From positions 434,001 to 498,000 of the forward strand of contig JADJMV010000004.1 in assembly GCA_016709445.1 (NCBI GenBank): a stretch of 64,000 nucleotides of DNA, read 5' to 3'. The notes under the pieces were generated by a model. It saw nothing but the letters and a program-made list of their open reading frames with translations, did not search any database and had not been told where the DNA came from. Of the stretch, positions 1 to 7,093 are shown piece by piece. Within the stretch, counting starts at the first letter, position 1. Every line of letters starts with the position of its first letter. Source of the DNA: Phycisphaerales bacterium (GTDB lineage: Bacteria > Planctomycetota > Phycisphaerae > Phycisphaerales > UBA1924). Both the position numbers and the translations under genes were made by a program.

Positions 1-1236
1 TCGAGGGGCTGGCGGCTGAGCTGGCAGGCGAAGAGATCGGCCTCGATCACACCGAGCATGGGCGCCAGGCTGTCGAGCCGACCCACGCCGGGTGTGCGGG
101 CACTCCGGAGCAGGGCGGGGGGATGGCCGGCGCCGGCCCACTCGACCGTTCCGGGCGCGCCCGGGGCGTCTGGGCCGGTGACACGGAGCACGAGCGCGGT
201 CGCGAACATGGCCTGGGGTGCGAGGTTGACGCACGCAAAGTCGTTCAGGGCCGCGATCAGATCGTGGGGCGCTGGGGGGCTGCCGGCCGCGGTCAGACGC
301 TCGAGCTCGGCATAGAGCCGGTTGACGGCGATGGCGGCGGCGATGCCGTGTCCTGTGACGTCGATGAGGACGACGAGGACGGGGCCGGCGGGGGCCGAAG
401 GGAGGGAAGGAGAGGGGGCGGACGAACAGGAAATCTCCGCCGATCGAGCGCATGGGCTCGTAGGCGTAGAGCACGCGGACGGGTCCCCGGATGAGCGGCG
501 GGGGGAAGAGGGCCTCGTGCACGCGTCGGGCGTCGGAGAGTTCGCGGGTGACCTCGGCATATCGCTTGGAGATGGCGCGGGCGTGGAACCGCTCGGTGAA
601 GCTGCGGTAGCGCCACCAGCTCCAGGCAAAGCCGGGGAGCCCGGCGAGGGGGGACGCGAGGATGAGCGTGACCCGCTGCGCCGTCGAGCCGGCGCTCACG
701 AAGACGACCCAGGCGGCGAACGCGGCGAGGATGGGGACGAAGGGGACGAGCCCCTCGCGTGGCGAGAGCGCGACGAAGACCGAGGCGAGGAAGTGCAGGA
801 CGAAGACCGTGGCGAGCGTGGCGAGAGCCTGGGCGCGATCGGTCTCCGGGGCGTGGTCGAGGGTCGCGCCGGGGATCCAGGAGGCGTTCATCAACAAGGG
901 TGTCACGGCGACGGCGGTCAGGCCGGCGACGGCGACGACCCATTGGAACGTCCGAACGATCTCGGGGCGGGAGCGGGGGCGGCGGGCGAAATACACGAGC
1001 GCGCCGGTGAAGAGGATGGTGTAGAGGACGTCGGTCAGAATGTCGGCGCTGCCGACCGTGTCGCCGCCGGTGAAGGCGGTGCCGTCGATGATCTCGTACA
1101 GGGTCTCGGCCCAGCTGAAGGCGACGAGCGCGAGGATGGTGATGCTGTACCAGACAGCGCGGCGGCGCAGGCGGCGGGCGCGCTCGGCGTCGTATTGGGA
1201 GAGGAACTCCGGGGGGATGGGCTGGTCGGGTTGCAT
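1..1236 (-). CDS. Membrane-anchored SpoIIE/PP2C-family phosphatase, 3' end off window, one apparent frameshift
   Basis: The start (ATG at 1236) reads MQPDQPIPPEFL. About six hydrophobic segments follow in roughly the first 210 residues, then a helical linker and a PP2C-like SpoIIE domain beginning near residue 265 with the metal-binding GGDF motif. A second core motif, VLVVLIDVTGHGIAAA, lies in a different frame, one base off, further along the minus strand. The shift falls between about 375 and 425 in a G/C-run-rich stretch and looks like an indel error. The C-terminus is missing because the gene leaves the window. Proteins of this family dephosphorylate serine or threonine on anti-sigma-factor antagonists; here a membrane sensor region replaces the usual cytosolic input. 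It is divergent from the MarR gene. The fold assignment is secure, the biological target unknown. Confidence 0.75.
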   Translation of the reverse strand, partial: MQPDQPIPPEFLSQYDAERARRLRRRAVWYSITILALVAFSWAETLYEIIDGTAFTGGDTVGSADILTDVLYTILFTGALVYFARRPRSRPEIVRTFQWVVAVAGLTAVAVTPLLMNASWIPGATLDHAPETDRAQALATLATVFVLHFLASVFVALSPREGLVPFVPILAAFAAWVVFVSAGSTAQRVTLILASPLAGLPGFAWSWWRYRSFTERFHARAISKRYAEVTRELSDARRVHEALFPPPLIRGPVRVLYAYEPMRSIGGDFLFVRPLSFPPFGPRRPRPRRPHRRHRTRHRRRHRRQPALCRARASDRGRQPPSAPRSDRGPERLCVRQPRTPGHVRDRARAPCHRPRRPGRARNGRVGRRRPSPRPAPECPHTRRGSARQPGAHARCDRGRSLRLPAQPPAPR

Positions 1237-1417
1237 GCGCTTGCGGGCCGGATTGGGCAGATGGTATAGGGCGATCGGGTGCGGCACGGCCCCGGCTCGG
1301 TCCCGGCGGGGGTGGGTTCGGGGCGGCGGCGATGGGTTGCTCGGCCGTCCTCGCGGGCGGGGAGGGGGACGTTGGGGGCGGAGGGCTTCGGCCTCGAGGG
1401 GGGGGTGGACTCCTGGG

Positions 1418-1431
1418 GTTGTATATGCAAC
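1418..1431. promoter_or_regulatory. Imperfect palindrome, probable MarR-family operator
   Basis: GTTGTATATGCAAC is a 14-base near-perfect inverted repeat just ahead of the MarR coding region. A sister copy (GTTGTATATACATC, 12 of 14 identical) lies before the downstream ferredoxin-like gene. AT-rich palindromes of this size are typical MarR-family operators and stand out in this GC-rich DNA. That it is bound by the adjacent regulator is inference. Confidence 0.5.
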
Positions 1432-1439
1432 AATCGGGC

Positions 1440-1973
1440 ATGGGCAGACGCGGATCTGGCGAACGATTTCCGGCGGCGTGCGAGATGGCGGGGGCGTGCT
1501 TGGCCGTGCGGGCGCGTCTGGTGTCGCGGTGGCTGACGGCGATCTATGAGCACGCGGGGGAGGAGATCGATTTGACGGTGCCGCAGGGGAACATCCTCGC
1601 GGCGGTTGGCTCGATGGGCGAATGCACGCCGCTGCGCCTGGGCGAGGTGCTGAGTCTGGAGCGGTCGACGGTGAGCCGGAACATCGTGCCTCTGGTGGAG
1701 CGGGGCCTGTTCGGGGACGAGTCGAACGAGGCGGGGCGGGTGCGAAGGGGCTGGCTGACGCCGGCGGGAGAGCGGATGCTGGAGCGTTTGCTGCCTGCGT
1801 GGCGGAACGCACAGCGGGAGGCCGCGGATCTGCTGGGGGCGGATGGTGTGGCGGCGTTGCATCAGTTGAGCGAGCTGTTTTGGGGGCGTGGCGGCGCGGG
1901 GGAGCCGGAACGGGCGCGGGCTTTGGGGCGGGGTTCGGGGGGCCGCCGGGCGGGAACGCGTTCCACGGGTTGA
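1440..1973 (+). CDS. MarR-family transcriptional regulator
   Basis: A roughly 177-residue protein with the winged-helix layout of MarR regulators: an N-terminal dimerisation helix, a recognition region reading RLGEVLSLERSTVSRNI, then a wing with GLFGDES..RRGWLTPAGERML, matching the family's usual 'LT-x-G' element. The start is uncertain: ATG 1440 is used because an earlier ATG (1425) lies inside the palindrome at 1418-1431, and ATG 1485 is also possible; none has a clear Shine-Dalgarno. The last 30 residues are Arg/Gly-rich and poorly conserved. The downstream 4Fe-4S gene carries a nearly identical palindrome, so the pair is probably co-regulated, with autoregulation likely. The ligand is unknown. 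Confidence 0.8.
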   Translation: MGRRGSGERFPAACEMAGACLAVRARLVSRWLTAIYEHAGEEIDLTVPQGNILAAVGSMGECTPLRLGEVLSLERSTVSRNIVPLVERGLFGDESNEAGRVRRGWLTPAGERMLERLLPAWRNAQREAADLLGADGVAALHQLSELFWGRGGAGEPERARALGRGSGGRRAGTRSTG

Positions 1974-2025
1974 GCGAATCGAGCGGGAGCACCGGCGGAT
2001 CCGGGGCTGGCGGCACGCCGCACTT

Positions 2026-2039
2026 GTTGTATATACATC
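2026..2039. promoter_or_regulatory. Second copy of the MarR-type palindrome
   Basis: GTTGTATATACATC contains the perfect 10-base palindrome TGTATATACA and matches 12 of 14 bases of the site at 1418-1431. It ends 14 bases before the ATG of the ferredoxin-like gene and immediately upstream of its AGGAG, so bound protein would block transcription or initiation. Regulation by the upstream MarR protein is inferred from the shared site. Confidence 0.5.
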
Positions 2040-2053
2040 TCTAGGAGCGGGTG

Positions 2054-3388
2054 ATGAGCGAGGCACACGAACCGACGCGGCGGCGGGCGCTGACCACCCT
2101 CACCATCTCTGCCGGGGCGCCGGCGATGTCGGCGGCGGAGCTGCGCGCGTTGTGTCTGGAGGCGGGGGCGGATGATGTGGGATTCGTGGAGATCGAACGG
2201 GGGGCTCTCGCGCCGGACCTGGCGGACATCGTGGCGGTGCTCCCGCGGACTCGGACGGTGATCGGGCTGGTGCGGCGGATGGGCGTCGAGAACGTGCGCT
2301 CGCCGATGCGGAGCGTGGCGAACGCGGAGTTTCATGCGGCGACGCACGATGTGCAGGACGTCGAGCGAGAGATCGTGCGGCGGCTGGAGCGGGCGGGGGT
2401 ACGGGCGGCGTATGCGCCGCCGGGGTTCCCGATGGAGGCGGCACGATTCGGGGCTGAGAAAGTGTGGGTGGTGAGCCACAAGGTGGTTGCCGAGCAGGCG
2501 GGGCTCGGGAGCATGGGGATCCACCGGAATGTGATCCACCCCCGGTTTGGCAACTTCATACTGCTCGGGACGGTGTTCGCGGAGGTCACGCTCGACCGGT
2601 ATGACGCGCCGCTGGCGGAGAGCCCGTGCCTGGGGTGCAAGCTGTGCGTGGCCGCCTGCCCGGTGGGGGCGATCAAGAGCGACGGGACTTTCTCTTGGGC
2701 GGTCTGCGCGACCCACAACTACAGGGAGTTCCTGGGCGGCTTCATCGACTGGGTGGACGAGTTGACCGACGCGGCCGGGGCTCTTGGGTATCACCGGCGG
2801 TTCGAGGATCATGAGACGGTGTCGATGTGGCAGAGCTTGTCGTTCGGACCGAACTACAAGGCGGCCTACTGCCTGTCGGTGTGCCCGGCGGGGGACGACG
2901 TGATCGGGCCGTTCCTTGCCGACAAGAAGGAACACCTCGAGCGGGTGGTCCGCCCCCTTCAGGAGAAGGAAGAGACGGTCTACGTGGTTGCGGGCGGGGA
3001 TGCCGAGGCGCATGTGCGGAAGCGGTTTCCGCGGAAACGGGTGAAGGTCGTCGGTTCGGGCATGCGGCCACGGTCGGCGCGGGCGTTTGTGGAGGCGTTG
3101 CCTTGGCTCTTCTCCACGCACGGGGCGGGGGACCTGCGGGCGAAGTATTTGTTCCGGTTCGGGGGGGCGGAGACGTTTACGGCGTCGGTCACGATCGGGG
3201 ATGGAGGCATCGGGGTGAACTTTGCTCCGGGGGATCGGGCGGATGTGACGATCGAGGCGGACGCGGCGTCTTGGGTGTCGTTCGTGCGGGGGGAGGCGGG
3301 GCTGGTGGGGCTCTTGCTTCGGCGGCGGGTGCGGGTGCGGGGGGACTTGCGACTGATGAGGCGGTTTAAGCGCTGCTTTCCGACCTGA
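2054..3388 (+). CDS. 4Fe-4S ferredoxin-type oxidoreductase with SCP2-like C-terminal domain
   Basis: A 444-residue protein. The N-terminal half resembles the epoxyqueuosine reductase (QueG)/reductive dehalogenase type fold, including a GLGSMGIHRN segment. It is followed by a ferredoxin motif CLGCKLCVAACP (Cys192, 195, 198, 202) and a second CLSVCP pair (Cys273, 277), enough for one or two 4Fe-4S clusters. The last 110 residues look like an SCP2 sterol-carrier domain (FRFGGAETFTASVTIGDG...). The ATG at 2054 is preferred over GTG 2051 because AGGAG at 2043-2047 is then six bases away. No corrinoid-binding or Tat signal is evident, so it is probably cytosolic. The substrate is unknown; the lipid-binding domain and MarR control suggest handling of a hydrophobic compound. 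QueG itself is unlikely because of the extra domain. Confidence 0.75.
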   Translation: MSEAHEPTRRRALTTLTISAGAPAMSAAELRALCLEAGADDVGFVEIERGALAPDLADIVAVLPRTRTVIGLVRRMGVENVRSPMRSVANAEFHAATHDVQDVEREIVRRLERAGVRAAYAPPGFPMEAARFGAEKVWVVSHKVVAEQAGLGSMGIHRNVIHPRFGNFILLGTVFAEVTLDRYDAPLAESPCLGCKLCVAACPVGAIKSDGTFSWAVCATHNYREFLGGFIDWVDELTDAAGALGYHRRFEDHETVSMWQSLSFGPNYKAAYCLSVCPAGDDVIGPFLADKKEHLERVVRPLQEKEETVYVVAGGDAEAHVRKRFPRKRVKVVGSGMRPRSARAFVEALPWLFSTHGAGDLRAKYLFRFGGAETFTASVTIGDGGIGVNFAPGDRADVTIEADAASWVSFVRGEAGLVGLLLRRRVRVRGDLRLMRRFKRCFPT

Positions 3389-3505
3389 TGGGTTTACATG
3401 GGCCTTCTGCTCCATTCGGGGCCGGAGCACCACGCGAGCAGCGACCACGGGTTCCCTGCGGCGAACCTCGCCTCGGCGGGTTCAGTGCACGCGGTTCGGC
3501 GTCGC

Positions 3506-3886
3506 TCACGCTGCGTTGGCTTTGCGCTGGACGAGGCGCGCGCCGAGGAGGGTGACGGGCACGAGGGGGATGAGGAAGGCGAGTTGGAACCAGAGCGGGT
3601 AGCTCGACCAGGCCGCGGCCTGGACGCCGATGCCGGTGAGGAAGAGGAGGACCGCGGTGATCGTGACGGGTCGGTGGGCACGGGCGATGGCGCGACACAC
3701 GGCGCCGGCGGCGAGGGAGCAGAGGAGGCTGAGGGCGAGGAAGGCGAGCAGGGGTCTGGGTTCGACGTAGGGTCCGCCTTCGGGGAAGGCGGCCGGGAAG
3801 GCGACGAATATGCCGGCGCCGCCGCCGAGCCAGAGGATGGTCCAGAGGGCGTATCCGGTGATGACGGCGAGTGTGGCGCGCAGCAT
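3506..3886 (-). CDS. Small four-helix membrane protein
   Basis: A 126-residue hydrophobic protein with four predicted membrane segments: LRATLAVITGYALWTILWLG, the LLAFLALSLLCSLAAGAVC region, ITAVLLFLTGIGVQAAAW and WFQLAFLIPLVPVTLLGARL. The ATG at 3886 is chosen over an upstream ATG because AGGAG lies seven bases before it and the protein then opens directly with a membrane segment. No catalytic motif is visible. It is downstream of the ArsR-SRPBCC pair on the same strand with an 84-base gap, so it may be co-transcribed. Function unknown. Confidence 0.65.
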   Translation of the reverse strand: MLRATLAVITGYALWTILWLGGGAGIFVAFPAAFPEGGPYVEPRPLLAFLALSLLCSLAAGAVCRAIARAHRPVTITAVLLFLTGIGVQAAAWSSYPLWFQLAFLIPLVPVTLLGARLVQRKANAA

Positions 3887-3970
3887 GGGTCGGCTCCTGG
3901 GGAGTTTTCGGGGTGCGTGGAGACTTCTGCGATGCGGCACGGCCGGGATGGCCGTGGCAAGGGATGGCTG

Positions 3971-4507
3971 CTACACGGGCCAGTGCTCGCTCAGGCACTT
4001 CTTGGGGGTGAATGGGGCCATGAGCTTGAAGATGGTGAAGAGGACGCGGGTGCCGAAGCTGGGGCGTCCGGTCTCGATGACGTTCTTCAGGGTGCTCGCG
4101 ATCATGACGCCGCCCTGGAGCATCTGCTTGGCGGTCTTGGTGCCGACGGGCAGGTCGGTGATGGTGAGGGTGAACTGCGTGGAGTCGCCTCTGGGCTCGA
4201 GTTCGTAGGTGACCTTGCACGCGGGGTCGTTGAAGTTGGTGAACTTGAAGGTGTGGGAGAAGCGGCGTGGGGGATCGAACTCGAGGATCTCCCCTACGAC
4301 TCCTGTGACCTTGCCGTCGGGCGAGCGCATGGCGAGGCGCGAGCCGGGGGCGAGGGTATTGACGTGCATGCGGCTGTTGAAGAATGCGGGGATGGGGGCG
4401 TCGGTGCGGGTGATCTCGCGCCAGACGGCGTCGATCGGGCCCTTGATGAGGACGCGGAACTTGGCGATGGTCTCGCCCTGCTTCTCGACCTGGACTGGGC
4501 TAGGCAC
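3971..4507 (-). CDS. SRPBCC (AHSA1/START-like) domain protein
   Basis: A 178-residue protein of the activator-of-Hsp90 homologue/START-like superfamily: RVLIKGPIDAVWREIT at the N-terminus, a long beta-grip, then RFSHTFKFTNF and VTYELEPRGDSTQFTLTI strands and a C-terminal helix. The GTG at 4507 is preferred because GGAG lies seven bases upstream and the frame then overlaps the stop of the ArsR gene by eight bases, implying translational coupling. ArsR-SRPBCC gene pairs are widespread; the SRPBCC partner binds hydrophobic ligands in a deep pocket. The ligand cannot be predicted. Confidence 0.8.
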   Translation of the reverse strand: MPSPVQVEKQGETIAKFRVLIKGPIDAVWREITRTDAPIPAFFNSRMHVNTLAPGSRLAMRSPDGKVTGVVGEILEFDPPRRFSHTFKFTNFNDPACKVTYELEPRGDSTQFTLTITDLPVGTKTAKQMLQGGVMIASTLKNVIETGRPSFGTRVLFTIFKLMAPFTPKKCLSEHWPV

Positions 4508-4862
4508 GCTTTGACTCCTTCGCGGCCGCGGCATGTTCGACGCGGGCCTGGATATCGACGATTCGACCGGCCCAGAACGAGCTGTACTGGTCCGTCCACC
4601 GGTCGTAGATCTGCTGGATGGGGATGGGGTTGAAGAAGAGGCGGCGTTCGCGCCCCTGCTTCTCGCTGAGGACAAGTTCGGCGGCCTCGAGCGTGGCGAG
4701 GTGCTTCATCACGGCGATGCGGCTGATGTCGAAGTGGGAGGCAACAGCTTTCACGGTCATGCCAGGGTGTGCGGCGAGGAGGTCGAGGATCTGTCGCCGG
4801 GCGGCGTGGGCGAGGGCCGCGAAGAGGGCGTCGGTGGCTGGGTCTGGGAGGGGGAGCGACAT
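4500..4862 (-). CDS. ArsR-family winged-helix regulator
   Basis: A 120-residue regulator: LFAALAHAARRQILDLLAAH, then the helix-turn-helix MTVKAVASHFDISRIAVMKHL and a wing with GRERRLFFNPIPIQQIYDRW. No CxC metal-sensing motif is present, so it is the non-metal type usually paired with SRPBCC proteins. The start codon is followed directly upstream by a palindrome (4864-4881) with no room for a Shine-Dalgarno, which points to a leaderless transcript and autoregulation. It is the first gene of a two- or three-gene minus-strand unit. Confidence 0.85.
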   Translation of the reverse strand: MSLPLPDPATDALFAALAHAARRQILDLLAAHPGMTVKAVASHFDISRIAVMKHLATLEAAELVLSEKQGRERRLFFNPIPIQQIYDRWTDQYSSFWAGRIVDIQARVEHAAAAKESKRA

Positions 4863-4863
4863 T

Positions 4864-4881
4864 GGTAACGCATAGGTTACC
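4864..4881. promoter_or_regulatory. Inverted repeat overlapping the ArsR promoter
   Basis: GGTAACGCATAGGTTACC has arms GGTAAC(G)/GGTTACC, one mismatch in seven, with a four-base spacer. It begins two bases upstream of the ArsR start codon. An inner palindrome ATAGGTTACCTAT overlaps its right arm. The position fits an autoregulatory operator covering the -10 region of a leaderless promoter. Confidence 0.55.
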
Positions 4882-4884
4882 TAT

Positions 4885-5268
4885 GTCGGCGTGCGTGTCA
4901 AGGGGTTGGGTGCATCAGTGCTGAAGCGCCGAAGTTCTCGGAGCATGGCGCCGCGGGGGCTGGATGTCGGGGAGTTTGGGCTGTGCGGGGTTGACGGCAC
5001 TTTCACCCCCGTTCGGGGTCTCTGGGAGCGAGCGGGCTGGGGCCCCGGGCTGCGGCCGGAGCACGGGACAGGGCCGCGTTCGGGGGCGGGCGAGGTTGTC
5101 GGGGGACGGTGAGTGGCTCGCTGACGGTTCGCCGGCCAGCCACCCGTCAGCGGCACAAGGACGCGGATCCAAACCAGCGGATGCATGGAAACTCGTGCAA
5201 GCAGCCAGGTATGAGGGACCGAGCAGCGAGTGGTGCAGGCCGGCCGCCCCCCCATACAAGGCGGGAGA
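4885..5268. other. Intergenic stretch without a supported gene
   Basis: A 384-base gap between the ArsR promoter and the 3' end of the epimerase-like gene. The only structure I can see is a nine-base inverted repeat CGCTGACGG (5119-5127) / CCGTCAGCG (5144-5152) with a 16-base loop, lacking a T tract. Short reading frames here have no recognisable domain or ribosome site. Confidence 0.4.
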
Positions 5269-6210
5269 TCAGATCGCTTCGTAGGCGGCGGCGCGGTGGA
5301 CTCTGCGGCCGACCTCGCTGGCGTAGCGGCGGCCGAGGGTGTCGCGGTGCTGGGCGGCCCATTCGGTGAGATTGGTGTGACCCGCGGCGGGGGCATCGGA
5401 ATCGAGGAGGCCGCGCATGAGGCCCTCGATCTCTTCGCGGGTGATGATGACGTCGCGGACGAAGGGGTTGACGCAGCGCCCGACGAGGTAGCCGAGGCCG
5501 GGGGGGACGGGGAAGGTGGGGCGCTTGACGCCGATGATGGCGGCGATGGCGCGGACGAGGCCGCGGAACTCGAAGCCCTCGGGACCGACGGCGTCCGCGT
5601 GGGTGTAGCCGGCGCGGTGGGCGTGGTCGATGCAGAGGCGTGCCATGTCGTCGACGTGGAGGGGGCGGAGGCGGTAGCGCCCGTCGCCGAAGAGGCCGAA
5701 GACGGGCAGGTGGCGGAGGACCCAGGCGATGTTGTTGACGAGGATGTCGCCGCGCCCGAAGAGGACTCCGGGGCGGATGATGGCGTGGGGGACACCGGAC
5801 TGCTCGAGGGCGGCCTCGAGTTCGTGCTTGCCTCGGTAGTAGCCGAGGTCGTCGGCGGCGCGGGCGTGGAGGATGGAGACGTGGACGATGCGCTTGACGC
5901 CGGCGCGGCGGGCGGCGTCGAAGAGGGCCTTGGTGCCGGCGACGGCGCGGTCGAAGGTGAAGAGGGCGTGGTTGAAGCGGACCCAGTAGGTGTTGTAGAG
6001 GACATCCGCGCCCTCGAGGGAGCGGGCGAGGGTGTCGGCGCTGTCGAGGGCGAGGGGGTGGATCTCGAGCTTGTCGCCGAAGGGGTTGGGGCGGTTGGGA
6101 GAGTTGGTGAGGGTGCGGACGCGGGCCCCCTGCGCGAGGAGCTGCTCGGTGATGGACCGGCCCGTGTAGCCGAGGGCACCGGTGACAACGTGGAGCGGGG
6201 TGGCGGCCAT
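5269..6210 (-). CDS. NAD(P)-binding epimerase/NmrA-like oxidoreductase
   Basis: A 313-residue Rossmann-fold protein of the extended/atypical short-chain dehydrogenase type: the N-terminal LHVVTGALGYTGRSI carries the GxxGxxG nucleotide loop. Later strands include GADVLYNTYWVRFNH, RIVHVSILHA and YYRGKHELEAALEQSG, with a Y-x3-K-like pair, and PHAIIRPGVLFGRGDILVNNI. The family includes NDUFA9-like and complex I assembly-associated proteins as well as sugar epimerases. No membrane segments. The ATG at 6210 gives the dinucleotide-binding strand directly at the N-terminus. The specific substrate cannot be assigned. Confidence 0.8.
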   Translation of the reverse strand: MAATPLHVVTGALGYTGRSITEQLLAQGARVRTLTNSPNRPNPFGDKLEIHPLALDSADTLARSLEGADVLYNTYWVRFNHALFTFDRAVAGTKALFDAARRAGVKRIVHVSILHARAADDLGYYRGKHELEAALEQSGVPHAIIRPGVLFGRGDILVNNIAWVLRHLPVFGLFGDGRYRLRPLHVDDMARLCIDHAHRAGYTHADAVGPEGFEFRGLVRAIAAIIGVKRPTFPVPPGLGYLVGRCVNPFVRDVIITREEIEGLMRGLLDSDAPAAGHTNLTEWAAQHRDTLGRRYASEVGRRVHRAAAYEAI

Positions 6211-6292
6211 CGGCCGAGTGTATCGTGCGGCGGGGTGCGGCCCGTATTCGGTCGGGGTGCGACCCGGGTGTGGCGGGGCGGTAGGAGGGGTC

Positions 6293-7063
6293 ATGCTGGA
6301 ACGCGAGCAATTGATCGGGGCGCTGCGGACGGGGCTGGAAGGGGAGGCGTGCGTCCGGGCGGCGTGGCTGGGCGGGTCGGACGCGACGGGGCGGGCGGAC
6401 GCGGTGTCGGATGTGGACTTGATGGCGATTGCTGCACCCGGGCAGACGGAAGAGGCGATCGCCGCGATCGATAGGGCGATGGGGCGGGCGGCTGGGGTGC
6501 GGCTGCGGTACCGGCTGCCGGCGCCGACCTGGCATGGGTTTGCGCAGGGATTCGTGCAGTTTGAGGATGCGCCGCAGTGGCTCATGCTCGATTGGGTGGT
6601 GATGGAACAGGGGCAGAAGCACCCTTGGCTCGAGGTCGAGCGGCACGGGAGGGCGGTGGTGCTCTTCGACAAGGATGGGGAGGTGGGCGAGGCGCACGTG
6701 GACCGGGCGGCGATTGGGGCCACCGTTCGCAAGAAGGTGGAGGAGATCCGGGTGAAGTACCCGATGTTCCGGCACTTGGCGGCGAAGATGGCGGCGAGGG
6801 GGCATGCGCCGGACGCGGCGTACTTCTATCAGGCGATCACGCTGCGGCTGGTGGTGGACCTGCTGCGGGCGGTGCACTGCCCGGAGCGGCACGATTACGG
6901 GTTCCGGTACTTGGGTGACGACCTGCCGGCGGAGGCGTATGCGGCGGTGTGCAGGCTGTGCTATCCGCCGGGGCCGGGCGAGATCGCCGGGCTGCAGGCA
7001 GAGGCGGACAGGTTGTTTGCGGCGACCCTGGCGGCGTGGGATGCGCGGGAGGGGATCGGGTAG
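6293..7063 (+). CDS. Nucleotidyltransferase-fold protein
   Basis: A 256-residue protein with the polymerase-beta-like nucleotidyltransferase signature: LGGSDATGRADAVSDVDLMAI, containing the GGS...DxD pattern (catalytic aspartates in SDVDL). The C-terminal two thirds is helical. AGGAGG lies just upstream of ATG 6293. It is divergent from the epimerase-like gene. Relatives include aminoglycoside and lincosamide nucleotidyltransferases and orphan standalone enzymes; nothing here points to a specific acceptor, so no resistance function is claimed. Confidence 0.7.
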   Translation: MLEREQLIGALRTGLEGEACVRAAWLGGSDATGRADAVSDVDLMAIAAPGQTEEAIAAIDRAMGRAAGVRLRYRLPAPTWHGFAQGFVQFEDAPQWLMLDWVVMEQGQKHPWLEVERHGRAVVLFDKDGEVGEAHVDRAAIGATVRKKVEEIRVKYPMFRHLAAKMAARGHAPDAAYFYQAITLRLVVDLLRAVHCPERHDYGFRYLGDDLPAEAYAAVCRLCYPPGPGEIAGLQAEADRLFAATLAAWDAREGIG

Positions 7064-7093
7064 GCTGGGAGCAACCTTCAGGAGTCGAGAGCG

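Noticed and set aside
293..1441. 382-residue open frame antisense-offset to the SpoIIE phosphatase
   Set aside because: Composition is Arg/Pro/His repeats typical of off-frame reading of GC-rich DNA; the frame with GGDF and membrane segments is clearly the coding one.
5119..5152. Terminator or riboswitch in the 4885-5268 gap
   Set aside because: The nine-base stem has a 16-base loop and no T tract; no known riboswitch core was recognised.
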